DNA of 5,162 nucleotides from Lentimicrobiaceae bacterium (lineage in GTDB: Bacteria; Bacteroidota; Bacteroidia; Bacteroidales; Lentimicrobiaceae), in the NCBI GenBank assembly GCA_028697695.1, contig JAQVEI010000210.1, positions 1-5,162 of the forward strand. The letters run 5' to 3'. A program made the translations under genes and the position numbers. The notes beneath the pieces were generated by a model that ran no database searches, had not been told where the DNA came from, and saw only the letters and a list, made by a program, of their open reading frames with translations. Shown piece by piece: positions 1 to 5,162 of this stretch. Positions within the stretch are counted from its first letter, which is position 1. Each line of letters begins with the position of its first letter.

Positions 1-124
1 CAAAGTTGGAAAAATAGGGCGTAAAGAGCTTATCCGTTCCTTCAAAATACCGTGCATAGCATTCTCTGAATATTTGGGTGGTAATGCCCTGAAAAGGAGC
101 GAAGTATATTTTAGGCTGTACCAT
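1..124 (-). CDS. dus: tRNA-dihydrouridine synthase, N-terminal fragment (runs off the left edge)
   Basis: This is the first 41 codons of a gene that continues beyond the window. The translation begins MVQPKIYFAPFQGITTQIFR. The segment FAPFQGIT (residues 8-15) followed by FR (19-20) matches the start of the Dus TIM barrel, where the APM-x-G-x-T...FR loop binds FMN. The family reduces uridine to dihydrouridine in the D-loop and other positions of tRNA, using NADPH, in the cytoplasm. Which Dus subfamily and which uridine it modifies cannot be told from this fragment. An in-frame ATG seven codons upstream (143-145) would add MPVCNAT; I prefer the start at 124 because family members usually begin only a few residues before the KIYFAP strand. 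A candidate promoter lies at 201-208. It is separated from buk, on the same strand, by over 300 bp, so it is probably its own transcription unit. Confidence 0.85.
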   Translation of the reverse strand, partial: MVQPKIYFAPFQGITTQIFRECYARYFEGTDKLFTPYFSNF

Positions 125-145
125 TGTTGCGTTGCACACAGGCAT

Positions 146-464
146 GTTGAATGTTAAGTGTTTGATACTGACTTCCGGAAATGGTATAAATATCTACCCA
201 CAAACTTATACAACATGAAACTATGAAAAATGTGCAGCAGCATTTGGTATTTTAACTTCTGTATATAATTTTTAACTCTTGCTGGATGATGTCCGCTCAG
301 ATGAACTACAACATATAACAAACCCGTCTGTTAAGGAAAGCTGTAACAGTTAAACATTATAATATTGATAGCAATGGTGCTGGAATTAATAAATCAGGCC
401 TCTGTGCTCAACAGCCATTTTTAGGAATTCAAAGCTTAAAGTTATTGCGTGAGGCCGGATAACA
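146..464. other. non-coding gap between buk and dus
   Basis: These 319 bases contain no convincing open frame on either strand and no tRNA-like fold. The dus-proximal end holds the candidate promoter at 201-208. The buk-proximal end should hold the buk terminator, but only weak structures are visible: CTGT/ACAG flanking a 5-base loop at 402-414, with a few extra outer pairs possible in 397-416; a GGCCTC/GAGGCC pair at 397-402 and 451-456 with a long loop; and CTGTTA/TAACAG at 328-333 and 344-349 with a 10-base loop. None is followed by a clear U-tract on the buk strand, so I do not call a terminator. The stretch is AT-rich, as usual for intergenic DNA. Confidence 0.6.
201..208 (-). promoter_or_regulatory. 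candidate -7 box of the dus promoter
   Basis: Read on the minus strand this is TAAGTTTG, a full match to the Bacteroidota -7 consensus TAnnTTTG. A T-rich stretch (TTTT/ATTT) lies 18-19 bases upstream, where the -33 TTTG would be, so that half is imperfect. It would give a leader of roughly 50-75 nt before the two possible dus starts. Support is by motif and position only. Confidence 0.4.
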
Positions 465-1538
465 TCAATATTCCTTGACTTCCACTTCACCTTTAAGCAC
501 CATCAATCCGTTCATGGCCAGGGCGCGCATCTCGTCCTCGCCCGGATAAACATGCACAGGAGCTATCTTATACACGCGTTCGATAACCTGGTTCACAAAC
601 CATTTGCTATGAGCTATGCCGCCGGTAATCAATATGCCATCTACCTCACCTTTCAGTACTGTACTCATGGCACCGATGGTTTTTGCTACCTGATAGGCCA
701 TGGCTTCAAAAATAAATTTAGCATAATCATCGCCGGCCTGTGCGCGCTTTTCAACTTCATATGCATTATTGGTGCCCAGAAAAGCTGTCATTCCTCCTTT
801 ACCCTTCACCATTTGCAGCAGCTCTTTCTGAGTGAATTTTCCACTATAGGAAAGTCTTACCAGGTCGGCTGAGGGCAGGGTTCCGCTACGTTCCGGAGAA
901 AAAGGCCCCTCTCCATCCAGGGCCTGATTCACGTCAACAACCAGTCCTTTCTGATGTGCACCCACACTAATTCCTCCACCCAGGTGAACCACTATCAGAT
1001 TGAGATCTTCGTATTTTCGCATGATAGACCTGGCGTGTTGCCGGGCTATGGCTTTTTGATTTAACGCATGGAAGATGGATTTGCGCGAAAATTCAGGATG
1101 TCCTGAAACGCGCGCAAGTTCCGAAAGCTCATCTACCACTACCGGGTCGGCAATAAATGCGCGGGCATTGGGTAAACTCCTGGCAATGTCATCGGCTATA
1201 AATCCACCCAAATTGCTGGCATGCTCACCCATAGGGCTATTGGCCATATCGTTTTTCATGGCTTCATTTACCTCATAAACACCCGATGGAATGGGTTTGG
1301 TAAGACCGCCCCGGCCGACTACCGCACGAATGTTTTCCAATTCCACACCGGCTTCTTCCAGTTGCTTATAGATGATCTCTTTGCGGAACGCATACTGATC
1401 GGTAACTTTATCATATTTTGATAGTTCTTCTGCCGAATGTGTGATGGTACGTACGAAAACAGGATTATTTCCCTGAAAAACGGCAATTTTAGTTGAGGTT
1501 GAACCCGGATTTATGGCCAGGATACGAAAGTCTTCCAT
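465..1538 (-). CDS. buk: butyrate kinase (butyrate/branched-chain carboxylate kinase)
   Basis: A complete 357-residue cytoplasmic kinase of the acetokinase/ASKHA family, normal in length for butyrate kinase. It catalyses the reversible transfer of phosphate from butyryl phosphate to ADP, yielding butyrate and ATP. Visible motifs in order: the phosphate-1 loop ILAINPGSTSTK (6-17), VGRGG (74-78), the phosphate-2 segment HLGGGISVGAH (185-195), the FSPERSG segment (213-219), and the adenosine-binding segment GILITGGIAHS (301-311), then PGEDEMRALAMNGL near the C-terminus (332-345), which is typical of Buk. The gene starts at ATG 1538, 24 bp after the ptb stop, with no clear Shine-Dalgarno sequence; it is almost certainly co-transcribed with ptb and may be translationally coupled. 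Buk rather than acetate kinase is supported by length (acetate kinases are about 400 residues) and by the ptb neighbour. Isobutyrate or isovalerate could equally be the natural substrate; sequence alone does not decide this. Confidence 0.96.
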   Translation of the reverse strand: MEDFRILAINPGSTSTKIAVFQGNNPVFVRTITHSAEELSKYDKVTDQYAFRKEIIYKQLEEAGVELENIRAVVGRGGLTKPIPSGVYEVNEAMKNDMANSPMGEHASNLGGFIADDIARSLPNARAFIADPVVVDELSELARVSGHPEFSRKSIFHALNQKAIARQHARSIMRKYEDLNLIVVHLGGGISVGAHQKGLVVDVNQALDGEGPFSPERSGTLPSADLVRLSYSGKFTQKELLQMVKGKGGMTAFLGTNNAYEVEKRAQAGDDYAKFIFEAMAYQVAKTIGAMSTVLKGEVDGILITGGIAHSKWFVNQVIERVYKIAPVHVYPGEDEMRALAMNGLMVLKGEVEVKEY

Positions 1539-1562
1539 GAATGGTAATCTTAAATGAGCAGA

Positions 1563-2468
1563 TTATTTTGCAAGCAATGCTGCCAGGGCAATGCTGTATA
1601 GTTTAGTGAGAGCACTGTCGCCACGTGAAGAGAGTACACAGGGAACCCGCGCACCTGCTACAAAAGCGCCCAATTCAGCACCGGCAAGCTTGGTGTTGGT
1701 TTTATAAAAAATATTGCCACTTTCAATGTTTGGAAACAACAGGCAATCCGCGTCACCGGCAACAGGGCCTGCAAGCTTTTTAATGGCGGCAGACTCGGGA
1801 TCAATGGCTGCATCCAGTGCCAATGGCCCATCAACAAAAGCATCTTTTATCTGTCCGCGATCAGCCATTTTCGAAAGCAGCGCAGCATCTACACAGGATG
1901 GCAATCCTGCCAGCACCTGTTCCGAAGCAGAAATAACGGCAACCTTTGGCTTTTCAATACCCAGGCCTTTGGCCGTACTTATCAAATAATTAAGGATGGC
2001 AGTTTTTTGTTTAAAATCAGGCAATGGAATAATGGCTACATCTCCAACAACCATCAGTTTATGGTAATTGGGGCTTTCCATCACCGTAACATGGCTAAGC
2101 ACTGCTCCCGGATTCATAAGTCCGGTTTCTTTATTCAGTATGGCTCTCATGTACTTATCAGTACTTATCAGCCCCTTCATCAGCAAATCACCCTCACCGT
2201 CATTGATTAATTTTACAGCCGTAAAAGCTGCCTTATTCTCATTGGGCTCGTGAACCATGGTAAATTTTGTTTCATCGAAACCATGATCCTTGCATACCTT
2301 ACGCATAATGGTTTCATCGCCTACCAATATTGCCTCAACTATGCCCTGGTTTACTGCATTAGCAACAGCTTCAATGGTATGTGCATCGTTAGCATAGGCG
2401 GCCACCAGCCGTTTTTTTGATTTCGATTTGAGAACTTCGAACAACTGATCAAGTTTGGTAATGCTCAT
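1563..2468 (-). CDS. ptb: phosphate butyryltransferase
   Basis: A complete 301-residue enzyme of the phosphate acetyl/butyryltransferase (PTA_PTB) family, at the usual length for Ptb. It swaps CoA for phosphate on butyryl-CoA, giving butyryl phosphate, the substrate of the downstream kinase. Family segments visible: LLMKGLISTDKYMRAIL (95-111), NPGAVLSHV (119-127), the VDGPLALDAAID block (212-223), ADCLLFPNIESGNIFYK (240-256), and GARVPCVLSSRGDS (272-285), the last two forming much of the active-site cleft in this family. There is no extra N-terminal domain as found in long Pta proteins. The start is ATG 2468, preceded by an A-rich leader rather than a Shine-Dalgarno site. It is the first gene of the ptb-buk pair, the same order as in classical clostridial operons. 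A promoter candidate lies at 2539-2546. Branched acyl-CoAs (from valine, leucine or isoleucine) are possible alternative substrates. Confidence 0.96.
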   Translation of the reverse strand: MSITKLDQLFEVLKSKSKKRLVAAYANDAHTIEAVANAVNQGIVEAILVGDETIMRKVCKDHGFDETKFTMVHEPNENKAAFTAVKLINDGEGDLLMKGLISTDKYMRAILNKETGLMNPGAVLSHVTVMESPNYHKLMVVGDVAIIPLPDFKQKTAILNYLISTAKGLGIEKPKVAVISASEQVLAGLPSCVDAALLSKMADRGQIKDAFVDGPLALDAAIDPESAAIKKLAGPVAGDADCLLFPNIESGNIFYKTNTKLAGAELGAFVAGARVPCVLSSRGDSALTKLYSIALAALLAK

Positions 2469-2538
2469 TTTTTTAGGGGTTATCTGATGATGAATAAAAA
2501 CAATTGATAATGCGTTACTTGCAGCGTAAGTGCGGGTG

Positions 2539-2546
2539 CAAAATTA
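2539..2546 (-). promoter_or_regulatory. candidate -7 box of the ptb-buk promoter
   Basis: On the minus strand the sequence is TAATTTTG followed by CA, a full match to the Bacteroidota -7 consensus TAnnTTTG. No good TTTG lies at the expected -33 position (about 2566-2570); instead an imperfect inverted repeat covers that site. The implied leader is about 60-65 nt. The promoter would serve both ptb and buk, since the 24-bp gap between them has no room for another. Confidence 0.5.
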
Positions 2547-2554
2547 TCAATTCA

Positions 2555-2585
2555 ATTTGTATTTTCCTCATAAAATGGAACAAAT
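2555..2585. repeat. imperfect inverted repeat upstream of ptb, possible operator
   Basis: On the plus strand ATTTGT-ATTTT (2555-2565) is mirrored by AAAAT-gga-ACAAAT (2572-2585) around a 6-base centre, so 11 bases per arm pair with a 3-base interruption in the right arm. It lies immediately upstream of the ptb -7 box, where the -33 element should be. Being AT-rich it could arise by chance; an operator role is inference. Confidence 0.3.
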
Positions 2586-2639
2586 AGTTATATAAATCCG
2601 GTTATACATGTAAGACAACCCCATGTTTGGTACATATTC

Positions 2640-2670
2640 CCTGATGGATAAAAATTCTTCTTTAACTTTG
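2640..2670 (+). promoter_or_regulatory. candidate lnt promoter
   Basis: TAACTTTG at 2663-2670, followed by CG, fully matches the Bacteroidota -7 consensus TAnnTTTG. Nineteen bases upstream is CCTG (2640-2643), a half match to the -33 TTTG. Transcription would start near 2675-2678, leaving an A-rich leader of only about 10-13 nt before the lnt ATG at 2688. The position and the short leader support both the promoter and the chosen lnt start. Confidence 0.55.
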
Positions 2671-2687
2671 CGCTGAAAAATATAGCT

Positions 2688-4307
2688 ATGAGTAAAGCTT
2701 TGAAATGGATGCCGCTGTTAAGCGGTTTATTGCTTTCGGCAGCCTGGCCCGCATGCGGAATTCCCCTTATATTGTTGTTTGCACTGGTTCCCCTGCTGTT
2801 GGTTGAAAATGAACACCTGAAACAACGCTCAAATAATCATTCCTTTGGCCTATTCATTAAAGTGTTTCCCGCCTTTATGGTCTGGAACATTTTAACTACC
2901 TGGTGGATATATAACTCAACTTTTTTTGGAGCGGTAATGGCTATACTGATTAATTCCACACTCATGAGTTTGAGTTGGTGGCTGTTTCATATGGTAAGAC
3001 GGGCCATTAAATTTCCTTCTCAGGGTTATTTAAGTCTGGTGTTTATTTGGATATCTTATGAATACCTTACCCATAACTGGGACTTAAACTGGCCGTGGCT
3101 GACTCTGGGCAACGGCTTTGCATCATGGCCATCGTTGATTCAATGGTACGAATTTACCGGCATATTTGGTGGTAGCTTGTGGATATTAACCATCAACATA
3201 ATAATATTCAAGCTTGTTGATTTGCGGTGGATTCAACATAAGCCTGTGCGCAAAACTTCTATTGGCGTCCTGCTGATTTTGATTATTCTCCCTATATTCT
3301 TGTCATTGTTGCGCTATGTTACCTATACCGAAAAAGTTTCACCGGTCGATGTAGTTGTAGTTCAGCCAAATGTTGACCCCTATGAGGAACAATTCGAGCT
3401 ACCTGCAAACCAAATAATAGAAGAGGCTTCAGCCCTGGCCCGAACCGTTGCTGATCAATCTACGGATTTCATTGTTTTTCCTGAATCTATGGTTCAGCCC
3501 GATTGGTCGTCGGGGATGATGATTTGGGAAAACGACCTGGAGAACCAGGCTACCATCAATATGTTTCGCAATGGGTTGTTGACTGATTTCCCGGATGTTT
3601 CACTTGTTGTAGGTTATTCTACATACCGCGAATATTTCCCGGGTGAGGAAGCTCCTGAAACTGCCCGCAAATTCCGCAACAGCGATGGCTATTATGACGC
3701 TTACAATACCGCTTTCCTCATCAGGAATAATGCTGATTTGCAACTCCATCACAAATCCAAACTTACTCCCGGTGTTGAATTGATGCCTTTTCCGTGGCTG
3801 TTGGCGCCCTTGGGCGACCTGGCAATTGATTTGGGCGGAACCGTGGGACAATTGGGAATGGATAGCCACCGCAGGCCACTTTTTGTAAACGATACCCTTG
3901 AGGTTGCACCCATAATTTGTTACGAATCAGTGTTTGGCGAATATGTAGCCGAATTTGTAAGAAATGGAGCTAATCTGATATTCATCATCACCAACGATGG
4001 CTGGTGGGGTGATACGCCCGGGCACAGGCAGCATGCGGCCTATGCATCTGTCAGGGCCATTGAAACCCGCCGGAGCATTGCCCGTTCAGCCAATACCGGT
4101 ACTTCCTGCTTCGTTAATCAGCGGGGCGACCTGATGCAGTCTACCGCTTACTGGGTGCCGGCTGCCATTCGGCAAAAACTCAACGCCAACGAGCATTTAA
4201 CTTTTTATGTTAAATATGGCGATTATATTGCCCGGATATCGGTAATGGGAATGGTGCTGTTTTTTTTGGTTGCCCTCAGCCAATACCTGATGCGCCGGCA
4301 AAGCTGA
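2688..4307 (+). CDS. lnt: apolipoprotein N-acyltransferase
   Basis: A complete 539-residue integral inner-membrane enzyme that transfers a third acyl chain from a phospholipid to the N-terminal cysteine of diacylated lipoproteins, the last step of lipoprotein maturation after Lgt and LspA. Hydrophobic segments at roughly 8-22, 24-39, 54-76, 80-102, 113-127, 158-176 and 191-210 form the N-terminal membrane domain; a last one lies at about 514-533. Between them is a periplasmic nitrilase (CN-hydrolase) domain from about 220. The catalytic triad is visible: E266 in VFPES, K356 in HKSKLTPGVE, and C411 in ICYESVFGEY. The supporting glutamates E364 (PGVE) and E413 (CYE) are also present, as is the ITNDGWWGDTPGHRQHAAYASVRAIE block (435-459; note T435 begins it). 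HKSKL with PGVE replaces the HLVPFGE version of proteobacteria, as in other Bacteroidota. The ATG at 2688 sits just downstream of a good -7 box. The TGA abuts the stop of the opposing gene. Confidence 0.97.
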   Translation: MSKALKWMPLLSGLLLSAAWPACGIPLILLFALVPLLLVENEHLKQRSNNHSFGLFIKVFPAFMVWNILTTWWIYNSTFFGAVMAILINSTLMSLSWWLFHMVRRAIKFPSQGYLSLVFIWISYEYLTHNWDLNWPWLTLGNGFASWPSLIQWYEFTGIFGGSLWILTINIIIFKLVDLRWIQHKPVRKTSIGVLLILIILPIFLSLLRYVTYTEKVSPVDVVVVQPNVDPYEEQFELPANQIIEEASALARTVADQSTDFIVFPESMVQPDWSSGMMIWENDLENQATINMFRNGLLTDFPDVSLVVGYSTYREYFPGEEAPETARKFRNSDGYYDAYNTAFLIRNNADLQLHHKSKLTPGVELMPFPWLLAPLGDLAIDLGGTVGQLGMDSHRRPLFVNDTLEVAPIICYESVFGEYVAEFVRNGANLIFIITNDGWWGDTPGHRQHAAYASVRAIETRRSIARSANTGTSCFVNQRGDLMQSTAYWVPAAIRQKLNANEHLTFYVKYGDYIARISVMGMVLFFLVALSQYLMRRQS

Positions 4308-5024
4308 TTAAATCCACCCTCTGAGGCGATAATAGGTTAAGGCAAAATACTCTCTGATTACTATAATCTCCAGTTTAAGGTGATTCCAAAATTGATACCT
4401 GAGATGCAGTTGCCGGCCGATGGGAGGAAGCAGTTGTTTGCCCTTCTCCGGCTTATCGTCGAACCGCAAATCCGTACTTAGAGAACTTTCAAATGCAGCC
4501 ATCCCATGCACTTGTTTAAACCCGCATTTTTTAAAGCTAAGCACTGCACGCTTTATGTGTTCGGGAGAGGTAACCAGGGTAATATCATCAGCAACAGCAG
4601 TGCCCTGCAACAAACTGGCAACCTCAAGTGCCTGAGTGCGGGTATTTCTACCGGTATTGGCATAAATTATCCTTGATGAATCCACGCCCCTAAGCTGCAG
4701 CTCACGCAACACCCTATTCGGATCGCTGTCCTTTTCCGACAATTTACCGGGTACAGCCACCACTACCCTGGCCGTAGGATTAAGCGCCGCCAGTTCTGCG
4801 GTATAATAGGTACGCATTAAACCACTCTCGCTGGGTATGCCGGCTCCGCTAAGTAAAACAATGGCCTCAGTCGCATGGCGGGTGTCAAAAGCTCCCGATA
4901 AGCGGTAATAGGCCCAAAAAGGTACTGTGGTAAATGCCAATATGCATAAAATCAAAAAAAAGCTGCCCAGCGTAAGCAGCAAAGCCTTTATCCAGAAAAA
5001 TATACTGTAGCTACGCTTTTTCAT
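4308..5024 (-). CDS. membrane-anchored DUF218/YdcF-like (SanA/ElyC superfamily) protein
   Basis: A 238-residue protein from ATG 5024. A basic N-terminus (MKKR) and one hydrophobic helix at about 10-34 suggest an inner-membrane anchor with the rest in the periplasm (inference). The body fits the DUF218 fold: strand AIVLLSGAG (54-62), VVVAVPG (87-93), RELQLRGVDSSRI (107-119), the family-typical NTRTQA (127-132), and LVTSPEHIKRA (150-160). The C-terminal tail, with RYQFWNHLK (209-217) and IIVIREY (220-226), appears typical of Bacteroidota members. Relatives include E. coli YdcF, which binds S-adenosylmethionine, and SanA and ElyC, linked to envelope barrier and peptidoglycan precursor metabolism; the biochemical role is unsettled. 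An in-frame TTG at 5030 would add two residues, but ATG is preferred. It follows the partial upstream gene by 17 bp, suggesting an operon, and ends against the lnt stop with zero bases between. The hydrophobic helix is encoded in part by an 8-base homopolymer (4954-4961). Confidence 0.88.
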   Translation of the reverse strand: MKKRSYSIFFWIKALLLTLGSFFLILCILAFTTVPFWAYYRLSGAFDTRHATEAIVLLSGAGIPSESGLMRTYYTAELAALNPTARVVVAVPGKLSEKDSDPNRVLRELQLRGVDSSRIIYANTGRNTRTQALEVASLLQGTAVADDITLVTSPEHIKRAVLSFKKCGFKQVHGMAAFESSLSTDLRFDDKPEKGKQLLPPIGRQLHLRYQFWNHLKLEIIVIREYFALTYYRLRGWI

Positions 5025-5041
5025 AAACAACTGCTGCCTGA

Positions 5042-5162
5042 TTATCGTTTTTTTATCACTATGGGTGGGGTGGAAATTACATTGCTGTTGTTTAAGTCGC
5101 GATCCCGGATATACACTTCGAACTTTATGGTATCAAAATTTGACAAAGGGTTGTTGACAAAA
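5042..5162 (-). CDS. unidentified protein, C-terminal fragment (runs off the right edge)
   Basis: An open frame enters from the right edge and runs 39 codons to a TAA at 5042-5044. The visible end reads FVNNPLSNFDTIKFEVYIRD, then RDLNNSNVISTPPIVIKKR. The alternation of hydrophobic and polar residues (IKFEVYIRD, NVISTPPIVI) and the Asn/Ser-rich turns resemble a terminal beta-sandwich or Ig-like domain of an exported Bacteroidota protein, perhaps a lipoprotein, but the N-terminus that would show a signal peptide is outside the window. That it is coding is supported by its uninterrupted frame to the edge, the plausible protein-like composition, and the 17-bp spacing to the DUF218 gene on the same strand. 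I do not recognise the family and assign no function. Confidence 0.72.
   Translation of the reverse strand, partial: FVNNPLSNFDTIKFEVYIRDRDLNNSNVISTPPIVIKKR

Noticed and set aside
328..349. CTGTTA/TAACAG hairpin in the gap after buk, considered as a terminator.
   Set aside because: The stem is only six base pairs with a ten-base loop, lies over 110 bases past the buk stop, and has no U-tract on the buk strand.
552..872. A 106-codon plus-strand open frame, and others at 1075-1278, 1221-1421, 1714-1989, 2007-2210 and 2068-2253.
   Set aside because: They lie wholly antisense to the well-supported buk and ptb genes, have no recognisable domains, and show Cys/His/Ser-rich composition typical of shadow frames.
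1658..1843. A 61-codon minus-strand open frame overlapping ptb in another frame.
   Set aside because: It is a same-strand alternate frame of ptb, with no ribosome binding site or domain.
2151..2170. Perfect tandem repeat of the 10-mer GTACTTATCA inside ptb.
   Set aside because: It encodes part of LISTDKYMR, a segment normal for the family and collinear with it. A recent 10-base duplication would have shifted the frame, yet ptb is intact, so the repeat is most likely coincidental codon usage, though it could be a slippage-prone site.
3600..3869. An 89-codon minus-strand open frame inside lnt.
   Set aside because: It is antisense to the conserved nitrilase domain of lnt, has no family resemblance and no promoter-like signal that I can see.
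4260..4286. Run of eight T followed by TTGCC ... GGCAA inverted arms near the end of lnt, considered as a terminator for either strand.
   Set aside because: The T-run precedes the stem on the lnt strand and reads as A on the other strand, so neither orientation has the stem-then-U order; the bases encode the last hydrophobic segment of Lnt.
4420..4635. A 71-codon plus-strand open frame over the DUF218 gene.
   Set aside because: It is antisense to conserved DUF218 motifs and has low-complexity Ser/Cys-rich composition, so it is a shadow.

Overview
The window looks like chromosomal DNA from a member of the Bacteroidota, probably an anaerobic Bacteroidales or Marinilabiliales-like lineage. The signs are moderate base composition (by eye in the 40s % GC), start codons without clear Shine-Dalgarno sequences, several TAnnTTTG boxes of the Bacteroidota housekeeping sigma factor at suitable distances from starts, and protein variants typical of the phylum (for example the HKSKL...PGVE active-site segment of Lnt). 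This placement is inferred from sequence features; no search was run.

Layout, left to right: (1) 1-124 or 1-145, minus strand: the N-terminus of a tRNA-dihydrouridine synthase, cut by the window edge. (2) 146-464: a non-coding gap with a candidate dus promoter and only weak hairpins beyond buk. (3) 465-2468, minus strand: a compact two-gene operon, ptb (phosphate butyryltransferase) followed after 24 bp by buk (butyrate kinase). (4) 2469-2687: a divergent intergenic region with a -7-like box facing each way and an imperfect inverted repeat beside the ptb box. (5) 2688-4307, plus strand: lnt (apolipoprotein N-acyltransferase), complete with its catalytic Glu-Lys-Cys. (6) 4308-5024, minus strand: a membrane-anchored DUF218/YdcF-like protein whose stop codon directly abuts the lnt stop codon. 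(7) 5042-5162, minus strand: the C-terminal 39 codons of an unidentified protein, 17 bp upstream of the DUF218 gene and probably co-transcribed with it.

Ptb and Buk together convert butyryl-CoA (or a branched short-chain acyl-CoA) via the acyl phosphate to the free acid with formation of ATP, the terminal energy-conserving step of short-chain acid fermentation. Lnt adds the third acyl chain to lipoproteins in the inner membrane, and the DUF218 protein is probably also an envelope protein. Nothing ties the two halves functionally beyond the shared divergent promoter region.

I see no mobile element, CRISPR array, tRNA, rRNA or recognisable defence or biosynthetic system. The window is mostly ordinary housekeeping and energy metabolism. 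The least explained parts are the unidentified gene at the right edge and the inverted repeat in the ptb promoter region.
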